64,000 nucleotides of DNA from Saccharopolyspora erythraea (GCF_018141105.1 NZ_CP054839.1:7567411-7631410), one strand, 5' to 3'; shown: positions 7,156 to 15,435, counted from the stretch's first letter. The notes: generated by a model not told the origin, from the sequence alone. A program made the numbers and translations.

Positions 7156-8046
7156 ATGGGCATCGTCATGGGCCCCAACCAGTACGGCAAGGCCGAGGTC
7201 CGCATCGTCTCGGTCAACAAGGACACGCCGCGCCACACCATCAAGGACCTCAACGTCGGCACCTCGCTGCGCGGAGACCTCGACGCCGTCCACCTCACCG
7301 GCGACAACAGCAACTGCCTGCCGACCGACACCCAGAAGAACACCGTCTACGCCTTCGCCAAGGAGGCGCCGATCGGCGAGATCGAGGACTTCGCGCTGCG
7401 GCTGGGCCGCCACTTCGTCAGCACCGCCGAGGGCATCACCGGCGCGCGCATCCTCATCGACGAGTACGCGTGGGAGCGCATCCCGGTCGGCGGCACCGGC
7501 CACGACCACTCCTTCGCCCGCTCCACCGACGAGAAGCGGACCACCGCGGTCACCGTCGACGGCGACAAGGCGCACGTGGTGTCGGGCCTGAAGGACCTGG
7601 TCGTGCTCAAGTCCACCGGCTCGGAGTTCTGGGGCTACCCGAAGGACAAGTACACGACGCTGGCCGAGACCGACGACCGCATCCTGGCCACCGCGGTCAC
7701 CGCCCGCTGGCGCTACCTGGGCACCGACCTGGACTGGGGCAAGAGCTTCGAGTCCGTGCGCGCCACGATGCTGGAGGCGTTCGCCACCACGCACAGCCTC
7801 GCGCTCCAGCAGAGCCTGTACGAGATGGGCAAGCAGGTGCTCGAAGCGCACCCGGAGGTCGCCGAGGTGCGGCTGTCGCTGCCGAACAAGCACCACTTCC
7901 TGGTCGACCTCGAGCCCTTCGGGCTGGAGAACAACAACGAGGTCTTCTACGCCGCCGACCGTCCGTACGGGCTCATCGAGGGCACCGTGCTGCGCGACGA
8001 CGTGGACCCGGCCCCGCAGGCCTGGTACTCGCTAGCCGAGTTCTGA
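7156..8046 (+). CDS. pucL: Urate oxidase (cofactor-free uricase)
   Basis: Oxidises urate to 5-hydroxyisourate with O2 and no cofactor, releasing H2O2. The 296 residues contain the expected triad: Lys12 in QYGKAEVRIV, Thr57 in CLPTDTQKNTVY and the His of LPNKHHF near the C-terminus, along with VVLKSTGSEFWGYPKDKYTTL. Length fits the family (about 300). ATG 7156 is used, with GGGAG 11 bases upstream; an in-frame ATG at 7168 is possible. The C-terminus, ending YSLAEF, lacks the peroxisomal SKL tail of fungal and plant enzymes. It is the last gene of the operon and is followed by a terminator. Confidence 0.97.
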   Translation: MGIVMGPNQYGKAEVRIVSVNKDTPRHTIKDLNVGTSLRGDLDAVHLTGDNSNCLPTDTQKNTVYAFAKEAPIGEIEDFALRLGRHFVSTAEGITGARILIDEYAWERIPVGGTGHDHSFARSTDEKRTTAVTVDGDKAHVVSGLKDLVVLKSTGSEFWGYPKDKYTTLAETDDRILATAVTARWRYLGTDLDWGKSFESVRATMLEAFATTHSLALQQSLYEMGKQVLEAHPEVAEVRLSLPNKHHFLVDLEPFGLENNNEVFYAADRPYGLIEGTVLRDDVDPAPQAWYSLAEF

Positions 8047-8053
8047 CGCGCGC

Positions 8054-8087
8054 GAGGGGGCTGCCGGGACGACCTGGCAGCCCCCTC
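8054..8087 (+). terminator. Terminator of the urate operon
   Basis: A perfect 12-bp stem (GAGGGGGCTGCC at 8054-8065, complement at 8076-8087) with a 10-base loop, starting 8 bases after the uricase stop. There is no T-tract, as is common in actinobacteria. Confidence 0.75.
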
Positions 8088-8131
8088 GGCCATAGCGGCA
8101 CCCACAACGGCAAGGGCACCTCTGCGCACTG

Positions 8132-8179
8132 TTTCCACAGTGGAAAAGGTGTCTCATTTCCTCGTATACGCAAGGAAAT
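8132..8179 (+). promoter_or_regulatory. Two palindromes upstream of the NCS2 permease
   Basis: A 15-base palindrome TTTCCACAGTGGAAA (8132-8146) is followed by a second inverted repeat with arms ATTTCCT (8156-8162) and AGGAAAT (8173-8179), enclosing the self-complementary CGTATACG (8163-8170). They sit 65-110 bases before the permease start in locally AT-rich DNA, where a repressor would act. The regulator is unknown; the IclR protein at 24580 or the HTH protein at 5485 are candidates. Confidence 0.5.
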
Positions 8180-8243
8180 ACATCCAACACCCGGCATTGA
8201 TAGTGACGTGATCTGATTCGTCCCAGCGGCCCTGGAGTTCCCG

Positions 8244-9752
8244 ATGGCCCTCTTCAAAGTCCGCCGAAACCGTGGCACCCGCATCGGCAGAACCGGCGCG
8301 CATCCCGTAGACGAGGTGTTACCGCCCGGCAAGATGCTCTTCGCCGGCATCCAGCACGTCGCCGCGATGTACGCGGGCGTGGTGGCCCCGCCCCTGATCG
8401 TCGGCGAGGCACTCGGGCTGCCGCCGGTGCAGCTCACCCTCCTCATCGGCGCGAGCCTGCTGACCGCGGGCATCGCCACGGTGCTCCAGTCCGTCGGTGT
8501 GTGGCGCATCGGCGCCCGGCTCCCCTTCGTCAACGGCGTCACGTTCGGCTCGGTGGCTCCCATCCTGGCGATCGTCGCCCAGCAACAGCAGCAGAACGCG
8601 CTGCCGGTCATCTACGGCTCGGTGCTCATCGCCGGCGCGCTGGCGTTCGTGGCCGCCCCCTACTTCTCCCGGCTCGTCCGCTTCTTCCCGCCGCTGGTCA
8701 ACGGAACCGTGATCACGCTGATCGGGCTGTCGCTGATGCCGGTGGGCATCAAGTGGATCGCCGGGCAGAACCCCGAGGCACCGGACTACGCGGCGATGCC
8801 CAAGATCGCCATCGGGGCCGCGACGCTGGTACTGGTGCTGCTGCTCAACCGCTTCCTCCGCGGCTTCCTGCAGCGCATCGCGCTGCTGATCGGGCTGCTC
8901 GTCGGCACGCTGGCCGCCTGGCCGATGGGACTGGTCGACACCACGACGTTCGAGCAGGCGCCCCTGTTCAACGTGCCGACGCCGTTCCAGCTCGGGACAC
9001 CGGTCTTCGACATCACCGCGACGCTGTCCATCTGCATCGTGATGCTGGTGGCAATGATGGAGAGCACCGCGGACATGATCGCCCTCGGTGAGATCGTGGA
9101 CCGCCCCGCGGACGAGAAGCTCATCGCCGCCGGTCTGCGCGCCGACGGCGCCGGCAGCGCGGTCAGCGCCGTCTTCGGCGGCTTCACCTGCAGCGCGTTC
9201 GCGCAGAACATCGGCCTGGTGGCGCTGACCGGGATCAAGAGCCGGTTCGTGGTGGCCACCGGCGGTGGCGTGCTGGTGCTGCTCGGCCTGTTCCCGGTGC
9301 TGGGCGCGGTCGTCTCGCTGGTGCCGCAGCCGGTGCTCGGCGGTGCCGCGCTGGTGCTGTTCGGGTCGGTCACCGCCAGCGGCATCAAGACGCTGAGCAA
9401 GGCGGGCCTGGGCGACCCGTTCAACGCGCTGGTATTCGCCGGGTCGCTGGCGGTCGGCATGGTGCCGGTGATCTCGCCGGAGTTCTACGAGCACTTCCCC
9501 GCGGCGCTGCGCACCGTGCTCGACTCGGGCATCAGCACCGGATGCATCGCCGCGCTGCTGCTGAACCTGCTGTTCAACAGCTCCCGCCGGCGGCGGGAAC
9601 TGCAGGCCGAACCCGACGGTGCCGCCCCCGTGCTCTCCCCGGAGCCCGGCGTCCAGGACCCCGAAGCCGTCCCGGCGCCCCGCGCCTCGGAGAAGGACAC
9701 CGAGGCGGTCAAGGGCACGGGCTCGGTCAAGGGAACCGGGTCGACGCGCTGA
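8244..9752 (+). CDS. NCS2-family urate/xanthine permease
   Basis: A 502-residue polytopic transporter of the nucleobase-ascorbate (NAT/NCS2) family. It begins with the UacT/xanthine-permease-like VDEVLPPGKMLFAGIQHVAAMYAGVV, shows the NAT signature QNIGLVALTG near residue 320, and has about 12-14 hydrophobic segments. The C-terminal 60 residues are polar and Glu/Pro/Gly-rich, ending in a short TEAVKGTGSVKGTGS repeat. Position after the urate operon supports proton-coupled urate or xanthine uptake; uracil is possible but less likely. GGAG lies about 9 bases before the ATG. Confidence 0.9.
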   Translation: MALFKVRRNRGTRIGRTGAHPVDEVLPPGKMLFAGIQHVAAMYAGVVAPPLIVGEALGLPPVQLTLLIGASLLTAGIATVLQSVGVWRIGARLPFVNGVTFGSVAPILAIVAQQQQQNALPVIYGSVLIAGALAFVAAPYFSRLVRFFPPLVNGTVITLIGLSLMPVGIKWIAGQNPEAPDYAAMPKIAIGAATLVLVLLLNRFLRGFLQRIALLIGLLVGTLAAWPMGLVDTTTFEQAPLFNVPTPFQLGTPVFDITATLSICIVMLVAMMESTADMIALGEIVDRPADEKLIAAGLRADGAGSAVSAVFGGFTCSAFAQNIGLVALTGIKSRFVVATGGGVLVLLGLFPVLGAVVSLVPQPVLGGAALVLFGSVTASGIKTLSKAGLGDPFNALVFAGSLAVGMVPVISPEFYEHFPAALRTVLDSGISTGCIAALLLNLLFNSSRRRRELQAEPDGAAPVLSPEPGVQDPEAVPAPRASEKDTEAVKGTGSVKGTGSTR

Positions 9753-9796
9753 CGCCGAGCGCGGCGTGACGCGCCGACGCCGTGCGCTGCGCGGAG

Positions 9797-9829
9797 AAGG
9801 GCGGGTGCTGCTCCCCGGCACCCGCCCTT
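9797..9829 (+). terminator. Terminator of the permease gene
   Basis: A perfect 12-bp stem (AAGGGCGGGTGC at 9797-9808, complement at 9818-9829) with a 9-base loop. The descending arm ends in TTT. It separates the permease from the toxin-antitoxin pair. Confidence 0.8.
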
Positions 9830-9884
9830 TCGGCTGACCAGAACGCCTCTAGCAGCAAGTTGCCACCACCGGTAGCATGGAAGC

Positions 9885-10271
9885 ATGAGTGCCTTGCCGC
9901 ACGAGCCCCCTGGTGGAGAGCTGTCTGAGACGGCTCATCACCTGGCGTGGCTGTCGACTCAGCTCCACGACGCCGGGAAGATCTCCCCCGAGTTCCGACA
10001 AGCGGTGGAGCAAGTCGCCGCGTCCTCGGGCAACATCCGCGCCCTCGGCAAGGCCCGCAAGGTCAGCGTCTCCATGCCTGAAGAGCTGACCTCCGCCGTG
10101 CAGGAACGAGTCGGCCGAGGCGCATTCAGCCAATACGTCACCGATGCGGTCGCTCGCCAACTGGAGCTCGATCTGCTGGCCGAGCTCTCCGACCTCCTGG
10201 AAGCCGAGCACGGTCCCATCTCCGAAGAAGATCTCGCAGAAGCAAGGGCGGCATGGCCGGACGCCGAGTAG
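9885..10271 (+). CDS. VapB-like antitoxin
   Basis: A 128-residue protein. KVSVSMPEELTSAVQERVGRGAFSQYV at about 57-85 resembles a ribbon-helix-helix (CopG/Arc-like) DNA-binding unit. The acidic C-terminal tail (LLEAEHGPISEEDLAEARAAWPDAE) is typical of the part that wraps its toxin. The N-terminal 55 residues are longer than in most VapB proteins and have no clear match. Its stop lies 18 bases inside the toxin gene, so the two are translationally coupled. Such antitoxins usually repress their own promoter, but no strong palindrome was found upstream. Confidence 0.75.
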   Translation: MSALPHEPPGGELSETAHHLAWLSTQLHDAGKISPEFRQAVEQVAASSGNIRALGKARKVSVSMPEELTSAVQERVGRGAFSQYVTDAVARQLELDLLAELSDLLEAEHGPISEEDLAEARAAWPDAE

Positions 10272-10687
10272 GGGGAGGAGGCACGCTGGTCCTCGACAGC
10301 GAGGGACTGTCGAAACTCGCGATCGGCGACGGCCGTGCCCGTGCATACCTGGAGACCGCACGCACACGGCGTGCCAGAGTGGTGATCAGCGCCATCACGC
10401 TTACCGAGGTCCTCCGCGGCGGTCCTCGCGATGCCTCGGTGCACCGCGTGCTCGCCCGGATTTCCGTGCTTCCCGTGACACCGGAGATCGCTCGCGCGGC
10501 CGGCGAGCTCCTGGGCGCGACCGGGCTCTCCGGTCACCGCTGCGCGATCGACTCCATCATGGCCGCCACGGCTCTCGGCCTCGCTCGTCCCGTCGTCCTC
10601 CTTACCAGTGATCCAGACGATCTCAACCGGCTCGTCGACGAGCCGAATCGCCCGAAGGACGAGCGCGTGATCGTGGTGCACGTGTGA
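10253..10687 (+). CDS. PIN-domain toxin (VapC-like)
   Basis: A 144-residue PIN-fold ribonuclease candidate. Acidic residues expected at the metal site are visible: Asp in LVLDSEGLSK, Glu in ITLTEVLRG, Asp in AIDSIMAATAL, and Asp in LLTSDPDDLNRL. VapC proteins cleave tRNA or rRNA; the target here cannot be read from sequence. It starts 19 bases before the antitoxin stop and ends 45 bases from a convergent gene. The first 10 residues (MAGRRVGGGG) are not conserved-looking, so translation could begin slightly later. Confidence 0.82.
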   Translation: MAGRRVGGGGTLVLDSEGLSKLAIGDGRARAYLETARTRRARVVISAITLTEVLRGGPRDASVHRVLARISVLPVTPEIARAAGELLGATGLSGHRCAIDSIMAATALGLARPVVLLTSDPDDLNRLVDEPNRPKDERVIVVHV

Positions 10688-10732
10688 ATTCCGGCGCACC
10701 CGTATCGGTCAACGACCGGGCAGCTGTGTCGG

Positions 10733-12013
10733 TCAGCCGGCGCCGTGGCCGCGGTGGACGCACAGCAGCTGGTCCTTCCGCCCGTGCCACGGGTCGCGGT
10801 AGGCGATCAGAGCGGGCGTGGCGCTGCTGTAGTGGTTGGGCAGAGCCTGGTCGGCGGTCCAGCTCTCGCCGTTGAAGGACGTCCACCACAGCTTTTCGTC
10901 GCTGCTGCCGCGATGCACGCAGTACAGCGCGCCGTTGAGCACCGCGAGCGCGGGCGACGTCGCCGAGAAGTGGTTGCCCAGCGGCGCCGGGGCCGTCCAC
11001 TCAACGGGTTCGGTCTTCAGCTTGGACCAGTACAGGCGCGTGTCATCACCGGTTCCCCGGAAAACGCAGTACGGGACGTCGTTCAGCACCGCGAGCGCGG
11101 GGCCGTCCGCACTGCCGAAGCCCATCTCGCGCCGTGGGGCCCACGCACCGGCGCCCTGGAGCCAGCTCCACCACAGCTTGTCGCCGTCGACATCCCTGTA
11201 GGCGATGAGCGGGAAGTTCCAGGACACCATCGCGGGAGCGGCCGAGGTGCGGAAGTCGATTCCCAGATTGACCGGGTTGCTCCAGCCTTCCTCGTCGCGG
11301 GTCCACGCCACCAGGTCGTCGAATCCGTCCGAGCCGACCCGTTCGATCATGCGCAGGGTGCCGCTGTGCTCGGAGACGGCAACCCCCGCGCTGGTGGTGA
11401 TATCGCCCATCTTGCGGTCGCGCGACCACTTCTCCACGTGGGGGTCCACCGAGAAGTCGAAGACGGTCTCGAACAGGGAGTCGCGGTCGTCACCGGTGCC
11501 CGGGTGGTTGCAGAGCAGCTTGCTGTGGTGCTCGGCCAGCGCCGGCATCGACGAGGACGCCTGGTCGTTGGCGAAGCGGATGTCCGGCCCCCACTCGCCC
11601 TTCTCCAGATCGAAGACCGTCCACCACAGGTGCTCGTCGTCCGGCTGCGGCTCGACCCACCTGGTCGGGATCAGCATCGTCGGCGAGATCCACGGCGAGT
11701 TCAGGACCACCCCGTACTGGCCGCCCGCGACCGCCTTGATCCAGAGCCCTTGGGCGATGATTGCCGCCTCAAGCACTTCGCCCAGACCCGCGATCAGCGA
11801 GACGGCTTCTCCGATGAGCTCGCGGATCTCCGCCACGGCCTCCGCCGCCTCGTGGTTGAGGTAGATCTGGAACCCCCACCAGTGCACCTGGGCCTTTACC
11901 GCGGGCCCGTACCGGCTCAACAGCTCACGTGGCGGCTCGACCTCCCACGTCACCTCGCCGTTCGGCGAAGACGGTCGTGTCCCAGCGGCCCTGGACTCCT
12001 CGCGCTGCGTCAT
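10733..12013 (-). CDS. Repeat protein resembling a beta-propeller lectin, function unknown
   Basis: A 426-residue protein with no signal peptide. After a roughly 100-residue N-terminal part it consists of degenerate repeats of about 50 residues: an LWW or LYW Trp-rich strand followed by PALAVLNGALYCVHRG-like strands (YCVFRGTGDDTRLYWS, YCVHRGSSDEKLWWTS, LLCVHRGHG). Such Trp/Tyr-rich repeats resemble beta-propeller sugar-binding or sialidase-like folds. The fold is inferred; no catalytic residues were identified. The ATG at 12013 has GAGGAG upstream. It lies 107 bases after the DUF397 gene on the same strand, so it may be an effector of the XRE-DUF397 set. Confidence 0.6.
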   Translation of the reverse strand: MTQREESRAAGTRPSSPNGEVTWEVEPPRELLSRYGPAVKAQVHWWGFQIYLNHEAAEAVAEIRELIGEAVSLIAGLGEVLEAAIIAQGLWIKAVAGGQYGVVLNSPWISPTMLIPTRWVEPQPDDEHLWWTVFDLEKGEWGPDIRFANDQASSSMPALAEHHSKLLCNHPGTGDDRDSLFETVFDFSVDPHVEKWSRDRKMGDITTSAGVAVSEHSGTLRMIERVGSDGFDDLVAWTRDEEGWSNPVNLGIDFRTSAAPAMVSWNFPLIAYRDVDGDKLWWSWLQGAGAWAPRREMGFGSADGPALAVLNDVPYCVFRGTGDDTRLYWSKLKTEPVEWTAPAPLGNHFSATSPALAVLNGALYCVHRGSSDEKLWWTSFNGESWTADQALPNHYSSATPALIAYRDPWHGRKDQLLCVHRGHGAG

Positions 12014-12120
12014 CCCGCATCTCCTCGTGATCGGCGTCCGACCCAGCCGATTCTGGGACGCATCCCGCGGACGGCAACGCGGGTGACCCGCACGTGGCCG
12101 AACGTCACCCAGGTCGGCGC

Positions 12121-12312
12121 TCAGCGGTCGAAGCGGCCCGCCTTCACTCGGGAGAGGAAGGACCGCCAGCGCACCGCCGACACGGCGAAGTGCCCGGCAG
12201 CTGGAGCCTTGGAGTCGCGGACGAGCGTGACCTCGGGCAGAACCGCCGCCTCGACGCAACTTGTCTGCGACGACCTCGTACTCTTCCGCCACCTGAGCTC
12301 AGCCATCGGCAA
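12121..12312 (-). CDS. DUF397 protein
   Basis: 63 residues with the DUF397 pattern: WRKSTRSSQTSCVEAA, then VLVRDSK-like (VTLVRDSKAP), then VRWRSFLSRVKAGRF. In actinobacteria DUF397 proteins are small acid-rich partners of XRE/DUF5753 regulators, as in the whiJ- and abaA-type clusters. The start overlaps the end of the XRE gene by 14 bases, indicating coupled expression. An internal ATG two codons in would leave the domain intact. Confidence 0.88.
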   Translation of the reverse strand: MPMAELRWRKSTRSSQTSCVEAAVLPEVTLVRDSKAPAAGHFAVSAVRWRSFLSRVKAGRFDR

Positions 12313-13135
12313 GACTCTCCGAAACCTTTTTGATCAAGTCGCTGGACGCCTGCTCGTCCAGCGCGTGGTCGGCCAACGACGCACACATTTCCACAAAAGG
12401 CTTCACTTCCACAGGATCGGTGACGAACACCGCCAGGCTGCGGGCTTCGAGGAAGACGTACGGTGTCCCGTCGGCGAGTCGGTAGATCTCAAACGAGCCA
12501 TCATTCGGAGGGATCGCGCCCACGTCCAGCGGAATCACCCGCAAACTCACGTTCTCACGGCGCTGGACGGTCACCAAGTGCTCCAGCTGTTCCCTCAGCA
12601 CGCGCCGATTCCCCAAGGTCCGGTAGAGCACAGCCTCGTCGATCAGCATGTCTACCTGCGGTGCTCGAGGTCGGGACAGGATCGCCTGACGTCCGAGCCT
12701 CGTAGCCACCCGCCGTTCCAACTCGTGCCCTTCAGGATTCCCGAGGACCAAGCGCGCGTAGTCGGCAGTCTGCGTGTAACCAGGCATCACGCTCGTCTGC
12801 ACGTTGACGATCGAGACGGCCTCGCGCTCAAGAACCATCAGGCTCGCCAGCTGATCCGGTACGTACCCGGTGGCCAACCATGCGGCCGTTTCCTCGGTCT
12901 CACCGACACGACCGACAAGTTCCTGCTTCTCCTGGCCCGTCACGCCGTACAGGGCGCAAAGCGCGCTGACCTCCTCCCGGTTCGGTGCCCGCAGGCCAAG
13001 CTCGTTCCGGTTCACCGAGGACGGCGAGATTCCGATGGATCGGGCGACCGAACGGGTGGACAACCCCTTCCCTTCCCGGAGCTTCCGCAGTTGCACGCCC
13101 AGCCCGACCTGACGCAGCTTGTCAGCCTGCCGCAT
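12299..13135 (-). CDS. XRE-family regulator with DUF5753
   Basis: 278 residues. An N-terminal Cro/cI-type HTH at about 12-65 (LRKLREGKGLSTRSVARSIGISPSSVNRNELG) is followed by the DUF5753 domain, recognised by MPGYTQTADYARLVLG, VATRLGRQAIL, MLIDEAVLYRTLG, VSLRVIPLDVGA and SFEIYRLADGTPYVFLE. This is the WhiJ-like class paired with DUF397 proteins. It heads the minus-strand run and diverges from the small zinc-finger-like gene at 13302. An inverted repeat CTGAGAC/GTCTCAG (13175-13181, 13215-13221) in the shared promoter region is a weak operator candidate. Confidence 0.92.
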   Translation of the reverse strand: MRQADKLRQVGLGVQLRKLREGKGLSTRSVARSIGISPSSVNRNELGLRAPNREEVSALCALYGVTGQEKQELVGRVGETEETAAWLATGYVPDQLASLMVLEREAVSIVNVQTSVMPGYTQTADYARLVLGNPEGHELERRVATRLGRQAILSRPRAPQVDMLIDEAVLYRTLGNRRVLREQLEHLVTVQRRENVSLRVIPLDVGAIPPNDGSFEIYRLADGTPYVFLEARSLAVFVTDPVEVKPFVEMCASLADHALDEQASSDLIKKVSESLADG

Positions 13136-13301
13136 GTCGTGACCTCCGGTTCGGGCGATAGCCGTGCGTCACACCTGAGACATCGAAAGGGCGACTAACC
13201 CTGCCAACTGGGCCGTCTCAGATTCGCTGAAACACAGGCTATCGATCTAGCTTCTCCGGCGTCATCACTCCGTCGTGCGGTTGAGTCGAAGGAAGGTCGC
13301 C

Positions 13302-13568
13302 ATGTGGCCGAATCCGTACCGTGTTGAGACGCCGATGGCGTTCTGGATCGTCGGGGTGGGTGAGAAGCTGCGGCACGCCACCGACATCCGCCCCGGTGCG
13401 GCTCCGGCCGGCGACTGGATCCCGACCCTGTGCGAGGTGTGGATCCGGGTGCCGTTCCCGACCGTCATCGGGCAGGATCCGAGGTCGAAGAACGTCACCG
13501 AGCGCTGCCCGAACTGCACCGAGGCGGTGTCTCAGCGGAAGTACCGCGACATCAACTGGGATTTCTGA
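13302..13568 (+). CDS. Small zinc-finger-like protein, divergent from XRE gene
   Basis: 88 residues with a His-Cys-CxxC pattern: KLRHATDI, PTLCEVW, and CPNC near the C-terminus. This is a plausible single zinc site. The ATG at 13302 follows GAAGGAAGG with good spacing; a longer reading exists but has no ribosome site. A gene of the same size class and Cys pattern (54879-55088) lies in the same position relative to the second XRE-DUF397 pair, so this looks like a recurrent partner. Its molecular role is unknown. Confidence 0.7.
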   Translation: MWPNPYRVETPMAFWIVGVGEKLRHATDIRPGAAPAGDWIPTLCEVWIRVPFPTVIGQDPRSKNVTERCPNCTEAVSQRKYRDINWDF

Positions 13569-13632
13569 CCGCCCGGTCGAGGTTCCACGGGTCGTGGGCC
13601 GAGATGAACCCGAAACCAGGCTGGAGGCCACG

Positions 13633-14142
13633 ATGTCGTATCCGGAGGCTCGCTACTTCGGCGAGAACGGCGAGCACAGCGCTGCTTTCCGGCCCGCGAG
13701 CACCCCGCCGGACCTCGTCATCCGGGCGGGCACCGGGAGCGGCAAGGGCACCGAGGTGCACTACCTCGGCACCGGCGGCACGACCGACGGGCAGTTCGGC
13801 CTCTACCGGTGGGAGATGGGACCGAAGCCGTCCGGGCCCGCGCCGCACTTCCACCGGACGATCTCGGAGTCCTTCTATGTCCTCTCCGGCACGGTGCGGC
13901 TATTCGACGGCGAACGCACGATCAGCGCGACGCCGGGCGACTACCTGCACGTCCCGCCGGGCGGGGTGCACGGATTCCGCAACGAGTCCGGCGAACCTGC
14001 GTCGATGCTGCTGCTGTTCGCTCCCGGCGCACCGCGCGAGTCCTACTTCGAGGAGCTCGCGGCGATCGCGGCGGAGGGCCGCCGGCTCACCGAAGAGGAG
14101 TGGACCGACCTCTACCGGCGCCACGACCAGTACATGGTCTGA
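13633..14142 (+). CDS. Cupin-domain protein
   Basis: 169 residues with both cupin motifs. Motif 1 is PHFHRTISESFYVLSG, with likely metal ligands His72, His74 and Glu79; motif 2 is PGDYLHVPPGGVHGFRN, with His113. Single-domain cupins include small-molecule oxygenases, isomerases and binding proteins, so no substrate is assigned. GGAGG lies 7 bases before the ATG. The C-terminal 40 residues are helical and charged, ending in LYRRHDQYMV. It stands alone between the zinc-finger-like gene and a low-complexity gene. Confidence 0.88.
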   Translation: MSYPEARYFGENGEHSAAFRPASTPPDLVIRAGTGSGKGTEVHYLGTGGTTDGQFGLYRWEMGPKPSGPAPHFHRTISESFYVLSGTVRLFDGERTISATPGDYLHVPPGGVHGFRNESGEPASMLLLFAPGAPRESYFEELAAIAAEGRRLTEEEWTDLYRRHDQYMV

Positions 14143-14315
14143 GGCTCCGGGAGTTCCGGCCGCGTCCGGCAACCACCTGCCCGAAATGCCTCGACCGAGC
14201 CGACGGAAACCGCGACAATGATCACGCCCGGGAACCTCCCACCAACGCCCACCGTTGGCACCAGGAGATGTCCGGCGACACCGCCGGCACAGCCGTCGAG
14301 ACAGGAGCCAGGCAG

Positions 14316-14507
14316 ATGAGCTTCGGCAAGTTCTTCAAGCACTTATCCCCCGCCAAGCACGTCCACGGCTCGCACAGCAGCAGTGGTGGCCACCGCAGGC
14401 GCGGCAGCAGCAGCGACCACCGCCGCCGCCACAGCAGCAGCGACCACCGCAGGCGCAGGCACAGCAGCAGCGACCACCGCTCCTACCGCAGGCGCAGCCA
14501 CAGTTGA
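14316..14507 (+). CDS. Small Ser/Arg/His-rich repeat protein
   Basis: 63 residues: MSFGKFFKHLSPAKHVHGSH, then three to four copies of an SSSDHRRR-type unit. It is strongly basic and histidine-rich, with no membrane segment. AGGAG lies 8 bases before the ATG. A similar short basic tail protein could bind nucleic acid or metal, but there is no homology to support this. The other frames across this stretch only give Ala/Thr-rich low complexity, so this frame is the more plausible one. It ends 22 bases before the kinase-like gene. Confidence 0.5.
   Translation: MSFGKFFKHLSPAKHVHGSHSSSGGHRRRGSSSDHRRRHSSSDHRRRRHSSSDHRSYRRRSHS
14405..14480 (+). repeat. Short direct repeats inside the Ser/Arg/His gene
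   Basis: The 19-base unit CAGCAGCAGCGACCACCGC occurs three times, at 14405-14423, 14432-14450 and 14462-14480, with spacings of 27 and 30 bases. Spacing in multiples of three keeps the reading frame, giving the SSSDHRR unit. Confidence 0.85.
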
Positions 14508-14529
14508 CGGCCGAGCAGAAGGGGAGCCG

Positions 14530-15435
14530 GTGCTCGTCGAGTCGCTGAGTTACTACTACAGCGAACAGGATCGGGACTGGGGGCCGCCCGGCGAACCGCT
14601 GGAGCCGGGCGAACTGCTGGCTCCCGGATACCGGGTCGTCGAGCACCTGCGCCGGGGCAGCCGGCTGGACGTCTACGACCTGTGGAGCGAGGAGCGGTCC
14701 TGCCGCTGCGTCGGCAAGACCCTTCGCCCCGAACGCGCCGAGGACGAGACCGCGGCCGGGTGGCTGCGCAACGAAGGACTGTTGCTGACCACGCTGACGC
14801 ATCCGCACCTGGTGCGCGGCTACGAGACCGTGCTGACCGCCGAACCCGCGCGTCCGGCCGTCGTCACCGAGACGCTGCCCGGCTTCACGCTCGGGTTCCT
14901 CATCGAGCAGCACGGCAGGCTGCGCGCGATGGACGTCGCGGTGCTGGGCATCCAGCTCTGCTCCGCGCTGGGCTACCTGCACCGGCAGGGCTGGGTGCAC
15001 CTCGACGTCAAGCCGTCCAACGTGGTCGAGGCGGGCGGCAGGGCGGTGCTGCTGGACCTGAGCCTGGTGTGCCGGGTCGGGGACCGCAGCTCCGGCGGCA
15101 CGTTCGACTACCTGTCACCGGAGCAGGCGCGCGGTGACGAGATGACGACCGCCGCCGACATCTGGGGACTCGGCATCACGCTTTACGAGGCGTTCTCCGG
15201 CACCACGCCGTGGGCGGAGTTCTCGCACCGGGAGAAGCGCGGCGACGGCAGCAGGCGCTACCCGCAGACCGAGTCGCCTGCCGCGCCGCTGCGCACCCAC
15301 CGGCGGATGCCTGCCGTGCTGTCACGGACGGTCGACGCCTGCCTCGACCAGGACCCGGGTTCCCGCCCGACGGTCCAGGAGGTTGCCGACGTGCTCCAGT
15401 CCTGGTCCGGGGTCGATCCGGCCAACGCGGAGTAG
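14530..15435 (+). CDS. Serine/threonine protein kinase-like protein with altered DFG motif
   Basis: 301 residues with a protein-kinase fold: likely ATP Lys63 in CVGKTLRP, catalytic loop HLDVKPSN (Asp159, Lys161, Asn164), APE-like YLSPEQA and a C-lobe ADIWGLGITLYEAFSGTTPWAEF. The magnesium-binding DFG is DLS (176-178), and the glycine loop is reduced to LRRGSRLDVY. Catalytic Asp and Lys are kept, so activity is possible. There is no transmembrane or PASTA segment, so it is probably cytosolic. GTG 14530 is used because the reading upstream is repeat-derived poly Ala/Thr; GGGGAG lies very close to it. It precedes the lipid operon on the same strand. Confidence 0.8.
   Translation: MLVESLSYYYSEQDRDWGPPGEPLEPGELLAPGYRVVEHLRRGSRLDVYDLWSEERSCRCVGKTLRPERAEDETAAGWLRNEGLLLTTLTHPHLVRGYETVLTAEPARPAVVTETLPGFTLGFLIEQHGRLRAMDVAVLGIQLCSALGYLHRQGWVHLDVKPSNVVEAGGRAVLLDLSLVCRVGDRSSGGTFDYLSPEQARGDEMTTAADIWGLGITLYEAFSGTTPWAEFSHREKRGDGSRRYPQTESPAAPLRTHRRMPAVLSRTVDACLDQDPGSRPTVQEVADVLQSWSGVDPANAE

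Noticed and set aside
14405-14480. 19-base repeats with 27-30 base spacing as a CRISPR-like array
   Set aside because: Three copies only, multiples of three, encoding SSSDHRR in a protein.
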